A stretch of DNA of 54,504 bases from Planctomycetota bacterium (GCA_029260735.1 JAJDCR010000149.1:1-54504); one strand, 5' to 3'. Positions 43,456 through 53,066 are shown, counted from the stretch's first letter. The notes: generated from the sequence alone by a model not told the origin. Made by a program: numbers and translations.

Positions 43456-44740
43456 AAGCAGAACGATTAAAGTCGATTACCTAGCCCGAGTAGAAGGAGA
43501 AGGAGCTTTGTATATTGATATAGAAGAAGGCCATCTAAAAGATGTCAAGTTGAAAATATTTGAGCCTCCTCGTTTTTTCGAAGCTTTATTACGAGGCCGT
43601 CGTTACAGTGAAGCCCCTGATATCACCGCTCGAATCTGTGGCATCTGCCCGATTGCTTACCAAATGAGCTCTTCTCATGCCATGGAAAATGCTCTCCATA
43701 CTACAGTAGACGGACAATTACGCGCTTTACGGCGACTTATCTACTGCGGAGAGTGGATAGAGAGTCATGCTCTTCATATTTACATGCTCCATGCACCTGA
43801 TTTCCTAGGCTACCCCGATGCCATTACTATGGCCAAAGAACATCCTGATGTCGTTAAGCGTGGACTTCGTTTAAAAAAAGCGGGCAATGAAATCTTAAAA
43901 ATTGTGGGTGGCCGAGAAATTCATCCGATCAACGTGCAAGTGGGAGGTTTCTACAAGGCTCCCTCTAAGCAAAGCCTTGCTCTCCTGGCAGAAGAACTCA
44001 AGTGGGCTCAGGACGCCGCTTTGGAAACTGTGCGCTGGACAGCAAAACTACCGATGCAAGATTTTCAACAAGACTATGAGTTTGTTGCCTTACGCCATCC
44101 TGCAGAATATCCCTTTAATGAAGGACGCTTGGTTTCAAGCAAAGGGTTAGATATTGATATTGCTGATTTTGACCTGCACTTTGAAGAAGAGCATGTTGAG
44201 CACTCCAATGCATTGCATTGCATTCATAAAGGACACGGGGCTTATCACGTGGGGCCTTTAGCCCGCTATAGTTTAAACTTCGATCAACTCCCTCCCATGG
44301 TTCAGCAAGTAGCCCTAGAGAATCATCTCCCCAAAATCTGCTCTAACCCATTTCAAAGCATTGTTGTGCGTAGTATTGAAGTCCTTTATGCCTGCCATGA
44401 AGCATTGCGTATTATCTCCGAGTACGAAGTGCCCCCAAAACCAGCTATCGAAATGCAAGCAGGACCAGGGATAGGACATGGGTGTACCGAGGCACCGCGC
44501 GGTATTTGTTACCACCGCTATGAACTAGATGAAAAGGGAAATATTATGGATGCTCGCATTGTTCCTCCGACTTCTCAGAATCAAAAAATGATCGAGAGTG
44601 ATTTACGAAAATTTGTCTCTCAATATTTACATCTATCAGATGAAGAACTTACCTGGCGCTGCGAACAGGCTATCCGAAATTATGATCCCTGCATTTCTTG
44701 TGCGACCCATTTCTTGAAACTTCACGTTAAAAGGAACTAA
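43445..44740 (+). CDS. hydA: [NiFe] hydrogenase large (alpha, catalytic) subunit
   Basis: A 431-residue catalytic subunit. Nickel ligands are in RICGIC (Cys65, Cys68) and DPCISCATH (Cys416, Cys419). After His422 a nine-residue tail (FLKLHVKRN) is predicted to be removed by the protease encoded next. Length, motifs and neighbours indicate the group 3b NADP-linked (sulfhydrogenase-like) type. It catalyses reversible H2 = 2H+ + 2e-. The ATG at 43445 (MKRKSRTIKVDYLARVEGEG) overlaps the end of hydD; the frame upstream is not homologous. Confidence 0.95.
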   Translation: MKRKSRTIKVDYLARVEGEGALYIDIEEGHLKDVKLKIFEPPRFFEALLRGRRYSEAPDITARICGICPIAYQMSSSHAMENALHTTVDGQLRALRRLIYCGEWIESHALHIYMLHAPDFLGYPDAITMAKEHPDVVKRGLRLKKAGNEILKIVGGREIHPINVQVGGFYKAPSKQSLALLAEELKWAQDAALETVRWTAKLPMQDFQQDYEFVALRHPAEYPFNEGRLVSSKGLDIDIADFDLHFEEEHVEHSNALHCIHKGHGAYHVGPLARYSLNFDQLPPMVQQVALENHLPKICSNPFQSIVVRSIEVLYACHEALRIISEYEVPPKPAIEMQAGPGIGHGCTEAPRGICYHRYELDEKGNIMDARIVPPTSQNQKMIESDLRKFVSQYLHLSDEELTWRCEQAIRNYDPCISCATHFLKLHVKRN

Positions 44741-44744
44741 CTAA

Positions 44745-45191
44745 GTGCTAATAATAGGTATTGGCAATAGACATCGAGGTGATGATGGCATTGGCTCCTG
44801 GGTGGTTCAAAAATTAAGAGAGCAGAGCCTTCCTGTAGAAATAATCGAACACTGTGGTGATGGGGCAGAGTTGATGGAGCTATGGAAAAGCAGAGACTCT
44901 GTTGTTATTATCGACGCAGTGCAAGCAAGATCATCTCTCGGAGATCTCTACCGCATAGAGGCTCACAAAGATGAAGTCCCCGCCGATTTTTTCCATTACT
45001 CCACCCATGCTTTTTCTGTGGCCGAGGCAGTTGAGTTGGCCCGAGTTCTTGATCAGCTACCTCCTCTTTTGACTATCTATGGAATCGTCGGGGAAAACTT
45101 TAAAATGGGAGCTGATATCTCTCCAAAAGTGAAAGAAACAGCGTTAAAAGTCGTCGATAATATTATCGACGATATCAGAAATAAGGAATAA
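44745..45191 (+). CDS. Hydrogenase maturation protease
   Basis: A 148-residue HyaD/HycI-type endopeptidase starting with GTG, with AAGGA 9 bases before it. Family motifs are IGIGNRHRGDDGIGSWVVQK (Glu/Asp nickel-ligand region, here Asp), VVIIDAVQARSSLGD and FHYSTHAFSVAEAVELARVL (His). It removes the C-terminal tail of HydA once the NiFe centre is loaded. Placement directly after hydA fits that role. Confidence 0.92.
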   Translation: MLIIGIGNRHRGDDGIGSWVVQKLREQSLPVEIIEHCGDGAELMELWKSRDSVVIIDAVQARSSLGDLYRIEAHKDEVPADFFHYSTHAFSVAEAVELARVLDQLPPLLTIYGIVGENFKMGADISPKVKETALKVVDNIIDDIRNKE

Positions 45192-45201
45192 GGAAAAGAG
45201 C

Positions 45202-45477
45202 ATGCACGAATTTTCACTATTGGCAAATCTAATGTCAAAAATCAATACTATTGCCCAGGAACAAAACCTCGACAAAGTTATTGCGGTCAAAGTTAAGCTA
45301 GGAGCACTCTCGCATATTTCAGCCGATCACTTTCGAGAGCACTTTGTACATTCTGCCCAAGGAACCGTAGCCGAAGGAGCCAGACTCGACATAGAAGTTT
45401 TAACCGACACCACCGATCCCCAGGCTCAGGAAATACTCCTTGACAGCATCGAAGTGCCAGAAGAACAAGATGACTAA
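45202..45477 (+). CDS. hypA: HypA-like nickel insertion protein lacking the zinc domain
   Basis: A 91-residue protein. The N-terminus MHEFSLLANLMSKINTIAQE has the nickel-site His2 and Glu3, and the fold continues with KVIAVKVKLGALSHISADHF and the FVHSAQGTVAEGARLDIEVL strand region. HypA is normally about 113-120 residues with a CxxC...CxxC zinc finger inserted near residue 70; here there is not one Cys, and the tail is acidic. It should still be able to contact nickel but not to use zinc. The end overlaps hypF by 8 bp. No hypB GTPase gene follows. Confidence 0.88.
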   Translation: MHEFSLLANLMSKINTIAQEQNLDKVIAVKVKLGALSHISADHFREHFVHSAQGTVAEGARLDIEVLTDTTDPQAQEILLDSIEVPEEQDD

Positions 45478-47776
45478 GTTCTCAGGCCCAAAGCCAGACG
45501 AAAAAGAAAAAATACGCGCATCTATCTCTATAAAAGGCAAGGTCCAAGGAGTAGGATTTCGCCCTTTCGTTTATCGTTTGGCAAAATCACTGGGACTTAG
45601 AGGGCGAGTCAATAACTCGTCTCAAGGAGTATACATTGAAGCGGAAGGAACTCACTTCCAACTAGAAGAGTTCTTGAGGCGTTTAGAAAAAGAAAAACCT
45701 TCTTGCTCTTCTATTAGTGACTTAGAAAGTTCTTTTCTAGCCCCCTTGGGCTACCTAGATTTCCAGATTAACAAGACTGAAGACGAAGGAAAAAAAACAA
45801 CCCTTATCCCTCCTGATATGGCGATCTGTCGCGATTGTTTAAGTGAGATTTTTGATTCCCAAGACCGCCGCTACCAGTATCCCTTTACCAATTGTACTTA
45901 TTGTGGGCCTCGCTTTAGCATTATCACAGGTCTTCCTTACGACAGAGCAAACACAAGCATGCAAGATTTTGAAATGTGCAAAAATTGTCGCGAGGAATAC
46001 AATACCCCTGAAAATCGACGTTTCCACGCCCAACCAAATGCTTGTCATGACTGTGGTCCTTATTTGGAACTTTGGAACTTGGAGAGAGAAGTTGTTTGCA
46101 CTCATCATAAAGCTCTTCTTTATGCTGTCGAAGCTATCCGAGCAGGAGCTATTGTTGCGGTTAAGGGGCTTGGCGGTTTTCACCTCATGGTCGATGCTCA
46201 AAATAAAAAAGCCGTCCAAACCTTACGTAAAGGTAAACTACGCAAATCAAAGCCCTTGGCTTTAATGTATCCTAACATAGAGAAAATAGCTCATCACTGT
46301 GAAGTATCAGAACTTGAAAAAAAATTACTGCTCTCTCCAGCGGCCCCCATTGTTTTGCTCTTACGCAAACAAAATATATACAACTGGGTTTCTCCCCAGA
46401 ACCCCTATTTTGGCATTATGTTGCCCTACACTCCTCTTCATGCCTTGATTATGTCAGAATTACAATCTCCCCTTGTTGTTACAAGCGGTAATATTGCAGA
46501 AGAGCCTATTTGTACCAATGAAAATCAAGCCTTGGAAAAACTCGCTGGTTTAGCTCAGTTTTTTCTCGTTCATAATCGCCGGATTTCCCATCGTGTAGAC
46601 GATTCGATAGCCCGGATCATCAGAAATCGCGAGATGGTTATTCGTCGAGCAAGAGGTTACACTCAGCCCGTTTCTTTACCCATAAATTCCCCTCCCATAC
46701 TCGCCGTCGGATCTCATCTAAAAAATACGGTAGCCATTGCCGTTTCTGGAAATGCTTTTGTCAGCCAACACATAGGAAATTTAGAAACTGCAGAAACTCA
46801 TGAAAGTTTTTCTGAAGCCATTGCCGGATTCAAAAAGCTCTATGATCTGTCTCCTGAGCAAGTAGTCTGTGACACTCACCCTGATTATCAGTCCACTCGA
46901 TTTGCCAAAAGCCTAGGCTTACCCCTGCTACCCGTTCAACACCATTATGCCCACATTTTATCATGTATGGCCGAAAACAGACTAAGTGATCCACTGCTAG
47001 GCATATCCTGGGACGGGTCTGGCTATGGAATGGACAAAACAATCTGGGGAGGAGAGTTCTTGAAAATCACAAAGACTACTTTTGAACGAGTAGCCCATTT
47101 TCGCACTTTCTCCCTTCCCGGAAATGAAAAAGCCGTTCAAGAGCCCCGTCGTGCTGCTCTCGGGCTATTATTTGAAATCTACCAAGAAAAAGCATTTCAC
47201 TTTCAAAATCTAGCTCCCTTACAAGCCTTTTCACAGCAAGAGAAAACTATTTTGCAAACCATGTTAGAGAAAAAGCTGAATACCCCTCGGACTTCTAGTG
47301 TCGGGCGCATTTTTGATGCTCTCGCTTCTTTACTAAATTTGTGCCAAATTTCTGAATTTGAAGGCCAAGCGGCTACTCTCTTAGAGTTTTCTTTGGAAAA
47401 AGATATAGAGGAAGCTTATCCTATTGCTCTTATACAGTCTTTGAATCAACCTCTTGTAGTAGACTGGCAACTTATGTTTGAAAAGATTATCGAAGACATT
47501 TGCCATAGAGTTGCGGTACCCTTGATCGTAGCCAAATTTCATAACTCTTTAGTAGAAGCCATTATCCAAGTAACTAAGTGGACAAAAGAAAATACTATTG
47601 CTTTAAGCGGAGGTTGCTTTCAAAATAAATACCTAACAGAGTACGCGGTAAGGCGACTAGAGGAAGAAGGTTTTTCTCCTTATTGGCATCAATATATTCC
47701 TCCCAACGATGAAGGAATTTCCTTAGGGCAAATCTTCGCGGCCTGTCGTTTACAAAATATGGAAGGATCTAAATAA
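45470..47776 (+). CDS. hypF: Carbamoyltransferase HypF
   Basis: A 768-residue HypF: acylphosphatase domain (about 15-105; KVQGVGFRPFVYRLAKSL), two zinc-finger pairs (CRDCLSEI...CTYC and CKNCREEY...CHDC), a YrdC-like domain (about 215-400; AIVAVKGLGGFHLMVDA, KLRKSKPLALM, VTSGNIAEEPI), and a Kae1-like domain (HHYAHILSCMAEN; GISWDGSGYGMDKTIWGGEF; LSGGCFQNKYL). It makes the thiocarbamate on HypE from carbamoyl phosphate, the source of the CN ligands. The ATG at 45470 overlaps hypA and follows the GAAGAA motif. Confidence 0.95.
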   Translation: MTKFSGPKPDEKEKIRASISIKGKVQGVGFRPFVYRLAKSLGLRGRVNNSSQGVYIEAEGTHFQLEEFLRRLEKEKPSCSSISDLESSFLAPLGYLDFQINKTEDEGKKTTLIPPDMAICRDCLSEIFDSQDRRYQYPFTNCTYCGPRFSIITGLPYDRANTSMQDFEMCKNCREEYNTPENRRFHAQPNACHDCGPYLELWNLEREVVCTHHKALLYAVEAIRAGAIVAVKGLGGFHLMVDAQNKKAVQTLRKGKLRKSKPLALMYPNIEKIAHHCEVSELEKKLLLSPAAPIVLLLRKQNIYNWVSPQNPYFGIMLPYTPLHALIMSELQSPLVVTSGNIAEEPICTNENQALEKLAGLAQFFLVHNRRISHRVDDSIARIIRNREMVIRRARGYTQPVSLPINSPPILAVGSHLKNTVAIAVSGNAFVSQHIGNLETAETHESFSEAIAGFKKLYDLSPEQVVCDTHPDYQSTRFAKSLGLPLLPVQHHYAHILSCMAENRLSDPLLGISWDGSGYGMDKTIWGGEFLKITKTTFERVAHFRTFSLPGNEKAVQEPRRAALGLLFEIYQEKAFHFQNLAPLQAFSQQEKTILQTMLEKKLNTPRTSSVGRIFDALASLLNLCQISEFEGQAATLLEFSLEKDIEEAYPIALIQSLNQPLVVDWQLMFEKIIEDICHRVAVPLIVAKFHNSLVEAIIQVTKWTKENTIALSGGCFQNKYLTEYAVRRLEEEGFSPYWHQYIPPNDEGISLGQIFAACRLQNMEGSK

Positions 47777-48028
47777 ATGTGCCTAGCCATTCCTGGAAAG
47801 ATCTTGAAGACTACTGGTGAGGCTTTCATTCGAACGGGGCAAGTCAGCTTTGGAGGCATCATAAAGCAGATAAATCTTGCTTATGCTCCCGAAGCGAAGG
47901 TCGGAGACTATGTTCTTGTTCATGTGGGGTTTGCCATCGGTGTTGTCGATGAAAAAGAAGCTAATCGAGTATTTGAATATCTCCGCGAAATGGAAGAGCT
48001 CGATGAGCTAGAGCAGGATTTACCATGA
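47777..48028 (+). CDS. hypC: Hydrogenase assembly chaperone HypC
   Basis: An 83-residue chaperone with the invariant N-terminal MCLAIPGKI (Cys2 after Met removal) and a DYVLVHVGFAIGVVDEKEA core. It carries the Fe(CN)2CO unit with HypD to the large subunit. The ATG follows the hypF stop with no gap, and its own stop overlaps hypD by 4 bp (ATGA). Confidence 0.96.
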   Translation: MCLAIPGKILKTTGEAFIRTGQVSFGGIIKQINLAYAPEAKVGDYVLVHVGFAIGVVDEKEANRVFEYLREMEELDELEQDLP

Positions 48029-49113
48029 AATTTATCGATGAATACCGAGATGGCGAGGCGGCTCAAAAATACGCCCAAGCAATTGCTAATATCACCGACC
48101 AACCTTGGACAATTATGGAAGTTTGCGGAGGCCAAACCCACGCCATTGTAAAGTTTGGTATAGATGAGTTGTTGCCTTCCGAAATTACCTTAGTCCACGG
48201 CCCTGGATGTCCGGTCTGTGTTACTCCGATAGAGTTGATCGATAAATCTCTCGAAATTGCCTCACTCCCAGATGTCATATTTTGTTCTTTCGGAGATATG
48301 TTGAGAGTGCCAGGAACTTATAAAGACCTTTTATCCGTGAAAGCTAAGGGAGCTGACATCCGTATGGTCTACTCCCCAATGGATGCTTTGGAAATGGCCA
48401 AAAAATACCCTCAAAAGGAAGTTGTATTTTTTGCGGTCGGATTTGAAACAACTGCTCCCGCCAATGCCATGACTGTTCACCAAGCCTACAAACAAAAGAT
48501 TGAGAATTTCTCTGTTTTGGTTTCTCATGTCTTGGTTCCTCCTGCCATGAAAGACGTTCTTTGCTCTCCGAATAATCAGGTTCAAGGATTTTTAGCCGCC
48601 GGGCACGTTTGCACGATAATGGGCTACCGAGAGTACGAACCTCTCGTGGAGGAGTATAAGATTCCTATAGTAGTAACAGGGTTTGAACCGGTCGATATAT
48701 TGCAAGGTATCTACATGTGCATCAAACAACTGCAAGAAAAACGCTATGAGCTAGAAAATCAATATACCCGCTTTGTTCATCGTGAAGGAAATACCCTTGC
48801 TCAAAATTTAATCAAAGAAGTATTTCAAGTAGTTCCTCGCAAATGGAGAGGGATGGGAGAAATTCCTCAAAGCGGACTGAATCTTCAAGATAAATATGCC
48901 CAGTTCGATGCTCTTAAACGCTTTGACATAAACTGTAACTACGCACAAGAAGAGACAAAGTGTATTAGTGGTTTGATTTTAAAAGGAGTGCAGAAACCAG
49001 ACCAATGTCCTCTCTTCAAAAATCATTGCACGCCAGAGCATCCTCTAGGCGCTACTATGGTTTCCTCAGAAGGAGCGTGTGCTGCCTATTACCAATACCG
49101 AAAGACCACTTAA
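48025..49113 (+). CDS. hypD: Hydrogenase formation protein HypD
   Basis: A 362-residue Fe-S scaffold for the iron ligand set. Conserved segments are MEVCGGQTHAIVKFGID, LVHGPGCPVCVTPIELID, CSFGDMLRVPGTY, AVGFETTAPANAM and a C-terminal cluster region: CISGLILKGVQKPDQCPLFK, NHCTPEHPLGATMVSSEGAC. It works with HypC and HypE to assemble Fe(CN)2CO. It starts inside the hypC stop. Confidence 0.96.
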   Translation: MKFIDEYRDGEAAQKYAQAIANITDQPWTIMEVCGGQTHAIVKFGIDELLPSEITLVHGPGCPVCVTPIELIDKSLEIASLPDVIFCSFGDMLRVPGTYKDLLSVKAKGADIRMVYSPMDALEMAKKYPQKEVVFFAVGFETTAPANAMTVHQAYKQKIENFSVLVSHVLVPPAMKDVLCSPNNQVQGFLAAGHVCTIMGYREYEPLVEEYKIPIVVTGFEPVDILQGIYMCIKQLQEKRYELENQYTRFVHREGNTLAQNLIKEVFQVVPRKWRGMGEIPQSGLNLQDKYAQFDALKRFDINCNYAQEETKCISGLILKGVQKPDQCPLFKNHCTPEHPLGATMVSSEGACAAYYQYRKTT

Positions 49114-49137
49114 AACAGCGCAAGAAAGAGTAGAGTC

Positions 49138-50175
49138 ATGAACAAACCAGATAGCTGCCCCATCTCTAAAGAATACCCTCAAATTTTAGTTGCTCACGGC
49201 GGCGGAGGTAAATTAATGCACGAACTCATTGAAAAGATGTTCATCCCTACTTTTCAAAATCCCCTCTTAGAGAGTCGCCACGATGGAGCCATCCTAGAAC
49301 TGGGAAATACAAAACTGGCCTTTACAACAGACTCTTATGTCGTCGACCCTTTGTTTTTTCCAGGAGGGAACATTGGCACTCTTGCCATCAATGGCACCGT
49401 AAACGATCTCGCCATGTGTGGAGCGCGGCCAATGTACCTTAGCACGGGAATAATCCTAGAAGAAGGGCTCGAAACAAATAAGCTACGAAGTATCATCAAA
49501 TCCATGGGGCAAGCAGCAGAGACAGCTGGAGTAAAGCTGGTTACCGGTGACACCAAGGTAGTCGATAGAGGAAAAGGGGATGGAGTCTTCATTAACACAA
49601 CGGGCATTGGAATTATAGAACACAATTTGCAAATTTGTCCTGCCAGCGTTCGCCCCGGAGATGCCATAATTCTAAGTGGAGACATTGGACGACATGGAGT
49701 CGCCATCATGGCAAAACGAGAAGGACTTTCCTTTGAGACCACCATAGAAAGCGACTGCACCTCGCTAGAAAAAGTAGTCTTAGAAATGCTTGAAGCCAAC
49801 ATCCAAATTCATTGCCTGCGAGACTTAACCCGCGGTGGCCTTGCCACATCGCTTATTGAAATCGCCGAAGCCGCCGATGTATCTATCCAAATAGAAGAAA
49901 ATGCCATACCTGTCTTAGAAGAAGTCCAAGGAGCCTGTGAAATTCTTGGCCTAGACCCTATCTACATAGCCAACGAAGGACGCTTTGTCTGCTTTGTCCC
50001 TCCCTCGCAAATAGACCAAACCTTACAAATTATAGATTCTCATATGCTCGGAGGGCAAGCTTGTGTCATTGGCACTGTTTTAGAGACAGGGACAGGAGTA
50101 AAGATGAAAAGCTGCCTAGGCGTGAATCGAATTGTCAATATGTTAAGTGGTGAGCAATTACCGAGAATTTGTTGA
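49138..50175 (+). CDS. hypE: Hydrogenase maturation protein HypE
   Basis: A 345-residue ATP-dependent dehydratase of the AIR-synthase/PurM fold. Features are GGGGKLMHELIEKMFIPTF, HDGAILEL, FTTDSYVVDPLFFPGGNIG, VNDLAMCGARP, and the diagnostic C-terminal PRIC whose Cys carries the thiocarboxamide and thiocyanate. It dehydrates the carbamoyl group made by HypF to cyanide. Last gene of the operon; no clear terminator follows. Confidence 0.96.
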   Translation: MNKPDSCPISKEYPQILVAHGGGGKLMHELIEKMFIPTFQNPLLESRHDGAILELGNTKLAFTTDSYVVDPLFFPGGNIGTLAINGTVNDLAMCGARPMYLSTGIILEEGLETNKLRSIIKSMGQAAETAGVKLVTGDTKVVDRGKGDGVFINTTGIGIIEHNLQICPASVRPGDAIILSGDIGRHGVAIMAKREGLSFETTIESDCTSLEKVVLEMLEANIQIHCLRDLTRGGLATSLIEIAEAADVSIQIEENAIPVLEEVQGACEILGLDPIYIANEGRFVCFVPPSQIDQTLQIIDSHMLGGQACVIGTVLETGTGVKMKSCLGVNRIVNMLSGEQLPRIC

Positions 50176-50265
50176 GGTAAAATCAAAGGCTGCAGCTCCT
50201 AGACTAAATATCTAGAGAATGTATATTCCCCATTAGCCGGAAGATTAGGTTTGGCCAGACGTAAC

Positions 50266-50308
50266 GGACAACCACGAAGGTTCTTGCGGACGGCCTTTGT
50301 AGTTGTCC
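50266..50308. repeat. Imperfect inverted repeat after hypE
   Basis: GGACAACCACGAAGG (50266-50280) pairs with CCTTTGTAGTTGTCC (50294-50308), two mismatches that could be G-U pairs in RNA. Probably a further dispersed repeat, and perhaps a transcript end for the hydrogenase operon. Confidence 0.55.
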
Positions 50309-50327
50309 CTACAGTACATCGTAGAAA

Positions 50328-51212
50328 TCAGATAAACCAAATTGCCCAATACCACCCAATACAACCTGTTTGCACATCGATTTCGTTTAAATCCATTTCA
50401 GTAAAATTATTAACAATACTATTCAAATTGGTAGTTTTCTGGGCAGAAAATTGCTCGTCTATCAAATTGTAAAAATCTTTTAACAAATCAATCGTTTTTG
50501 AATTTTGTGGTCTAGTTCTACAATCACCAGGCATAGATTTGAAGATATTATGTAACCTGTAAAATTGTTTTAACAATAAGCGAGGAAAATGCATAACAGT
50601 TGACACATCGTTGATTACAAAGCCAGTCTTCTTTAGATATTCCTCTAATTTCCAGGGAGTTACTGTTTTTCCTACAAAGTAAGGAACTACTTTTGAGCTC
50701 AATAATGATTTTTGAGCTAAAAAATTGCGAAGTAAAATAACAGGGTTTGCCAAGTTATCGAAGGTTACAATCATTTTACCGTTTTGGCAAAGAACCCGTT
50801 CTAACTCTGATAAACTTTTGAAAATATCTTGTTCGCAAAAAAAATGATCTAGAGTAGAATTTGATATAACAAAATCAAATTGATTGTCGGCAAAAGGTAA
50901 ACTACGAACATCAGCAATTACTCCGTCCAAATTTGAGTAACGTGAAACTGCTCTTTTCACAATACCTTCTGAAATATCGATAGCAGTAAATTTTTCTGTT
51001 CGCTCGCATACTTCAGGGTACAGGCCTTTGTGAATAGCTTCATCAAATAAATCTGTTTTCAGAATGTGTTTTACGGGTGTTTTTAGCCATTTATTGATAA
51101 GCATAGTATTAATAAGATCATTATAACTACGCCATAATTGATGGTTGCTATACTCTTGTTGTGCTATTCTTTCCCAATAATCAGAGATTTTTTCCCTCTT
51201 AAAATTTTTCAT
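50328..51212 (-). CDS. SAM-dependent methyltransferase (class I)
   Basis: A 294-residue protein with a type-11-like methyltransferase core at about 50-170: FTAIDISEGIVKRAVSRYSN (strand 2 acidic residue), VIADVRSLPFADNQFDFVIS, STLDHF and ELERVLCQNGKMIVTFDN. Motif I, usually a GxGxG loop, is replaced by ILKTDLFDEAIHKG, a variant I associate with a minor methyltransferase subgroup. The N-terminal 45 residues are helical (YWERIAQQEYSNHQLWRSYN), and the C-terminal 120 residues are a cap of unknown role. No partner gene is visible. The substrate could be a lipid or polyketide-like acceptor; not decided. Confidence 0.8.
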   Translation of the reverse strand: MKNFKREKISDYWERIAQQEYSNHQLWRSYNDLINTMLINKWLKTPVKHILKTDLFDEAIHKGLYPEVCERTEKFTAIDISEGIVKRAVSRYSNLDGVIADVRSLPFADNQFDFVISNSTLDHFFCEQDIFKSLSELERVLCQNGKMIVTFDNLANPVILLRNFLAQKSLLSSKVVPYFVGKTVTPWKLEEYLKKTGFVINDVSTVMHFPRLLLKQFYRLHNIFKSMPGDCRTRPQNSKTIDLLKDFYNLIDEQFSAQKTTNLNSIVNNFTEMDLNEIDVQTGCIGWYWAIWFI

Positions 51213-51623
51213 TCACCACACCATAAACTATAAGTTTACATCAAATACTGTTTTTTACTAGAATTTCCGTCCTGTCACACAGTAATTATGGAGTAAAGTC
51301 TGAACAGTTGTGCTGAATTAAAACTCAGGACTTGTTCCATTGCTAAAGTAGAAACTATTTAGACTTTTTACGCAACTATTAAATAGGGCACTATTCACAA
51401 CGGACAAATTAACATTAAGGGAATAAGGCTTATTGGGCGTAAATTGAAATTTTTTTTCAATTGGTTGTGATGGTGAAAGCTCATATTGACAGTATTGCCA
51501 GTGGTCTTTATAATGCCTGTCTAAAATGAATTTTCAATTTTGATGCAAACCAAGTTTCATAAAGACTTAGATACTAAACAAAACTTAAATGTCGACACGC
51601 TCTAATCTTGGAACTTTAACCTG
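51213..51623. other. Intergenic region without recognised features
   Basis: I see no gene, repeat or strong hairpin in this AT-rich stretch. It separates two minus-strand genes, so it should hold the promoter of the methyltransferase and the end of the GTPase transcript. Confidence 0.35.
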
Positions 51624-53066
51624 CTAAATCCTAGAATCAGAAAAAACTCCTTCTATTTTCAGCAGGGTAGTAACAAAAAGATTTTGCAAACTACCTTCTT
51701 CCTCCGCACTTAAACTCTTCCCTTTAGTGGTTTGGCTTAAAAACTTTTGACATTTCTGTTGATCATCTTTATTCCACTGGCTGGTAAACCCTTGTTTTTC
51801 TCCATTTTGTATTTTGACATTCGCTTCGTTTCTTTTTCCATGAGCTCTTTTTACCATGTAGGAGTAATAAATTAGCATTCTATCAACGAGGATAAAGTAA
51901 AATTGAGTATTCTTATTAGGACCTACTGTCATTTGGTGGCCACCGAGTTTTATACCTTTAATTTTAATGTTTACCATGCTTCCTCCCCCAGCATAGGCAG
52001 CTAATCCAGCTGCAGTAGCTCCCACTAAAGCTCCGACTCCAACACTGGTTCCTCCTGTTAGTGGAGATAACCAAGCTCCTAAGCCAGCCCCACTCAGACC
52101 TCCTACTCCTGTAGCAGCTACGATCATCTGAGTAGAGTTTAGCCCCAAGAGTTGCCAAGTACTTTGATCAAACAAATCTTCGTTTATAAGTGACTTAAGA
52201 GGGATTTCAACATCAAATATTTCATGCTTATATTCTTCTTTTATTTTTCTTCTCAGTTTCTTTTCTATTTCTTCTATGCCCTTTTTGTAATCTAAGCTCA
52301 GTTTTTTTTTGGTAATCTCAACATCCACGTTTTTTGTGTAGTTTTTCTTTACCGAAAACTTGGCCATCTCTCTTAAGGATTCAATCATATAGTCTGAGAT
52401 ATTCTTATATGATTCCTTACGTTTTCGTTCTAGCTCATGGATTACTATTTCTAGGGGGGCTTCTAAATTTTGCACTAAAGCTCCCATATTCTGTAAGAGG
52501 TTTAGTCTTTCTCTAAACGTTGCTGTATGGGCGTTAAATTCTCTCACACTACTAAAAAACTGGTTACATTCATTTTTCCATTTTGATTTATAATCAGAGT
52601 TATCTTCCTTGCAGTTTATCAGTGCTATTCGTCCACATCCTGTCAATCTTACTATTTCCATTGCCCATTTATCTCTTTCATCCATTGGACGTGATCCATC
52701 AAAAACATATAAAATACAAGCCTCTGTATGGTCTTTAATGGGAAGTAAAAGTTCACAGTCTAGATAAAACTTTTTTTTGTCGTAGTGTTTTTCGTGAAAA
52801 GCATCAAAAAGTTCTTTGCTAGTCTCATAGCTACTTTTATTTTTTTGAAGCCACTGGAGAATTTTTCGAGGTTGGTCAAAACCAGGCGTATCGATAAAGC
52901 CCATAACTTCTTCTCCATCTACTTCAAATGCAAATTTTCTATGCTTTTGAGTAGTGCCTGCTGCCGATTCTACCTTTACTTTATCATGTCCAACCAATGT
53001 CGATACAATAGAAGATTTTCCTTCATTACTTTGTCCAATGATAATAAAAACGGGTGCACTATGCAT
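51624..53066 (-). CDS. GTPase with glycine-zipper region (DUF3482-like)
   Basis: A 480-residue TRAFAC GTPase. The G domain at about 1-175 has G1 GQSNEGKSS, a T in the AAGTTQKHR switch I, G3 DTPGFDQP, and a possible G4 ALINCKED (N-C-K-E in place of NKxD). Then come a long helical, coiled-coil-like part (about 200-300), two glycine-rich hydrophobic stretches (VAATGVGGLSGAGLGAWLSP, GVGALVGATAAGLAAYAGGG at about 315-360) that may insert in membrane, and a C-terminal tail. This architecture and the neighbour match DUF3482-type proteins paired with DUF2868. The start overlaps the upstream stop by 8 bp. Confidence 0.82.
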   Translation of the reverse strand: MHSAPVFIIIGQSNEGKSSIVSTLVGHDKVKVESAAGTTQKHRKFAFEVDGEEVMGFIDTPGFDQPRKILQWLQKNKSSYETSKELFDAFHEKHYDKKKFYLDCELLLPIKDHTEACILYVFDGSRPMDERDKWAMEIVRLTGCGRIALINCKEDNSDYKSKWKNECNQFFSSVREFNAHTATFRERLNLLQNMGALVQNLEAPLEIVIHELERKRKESYKNISDYMIESLREMAKFSVKKNYTKNVDVEITKKKLSLDYKKGIEEIEKKLRRKIKEEYKHEIFDVEIPLKSLINEDLFDQSTWQLLGLNSTQMIVAATGVGGLSGAGLGAWLSPLTGGTSVGVGALVGATAAGLAAYAGGGSMVNIKIKGIKLGGHQMTVGPNKNTQFYFILVDRMLIYYSYMVKRAHGKRNEANVKIQNGEKQGFTSQWNKDDQQKCQKFLSQTTKGKSLSAEEEGSLQNLFVTTLLKIEGVFSDSRI

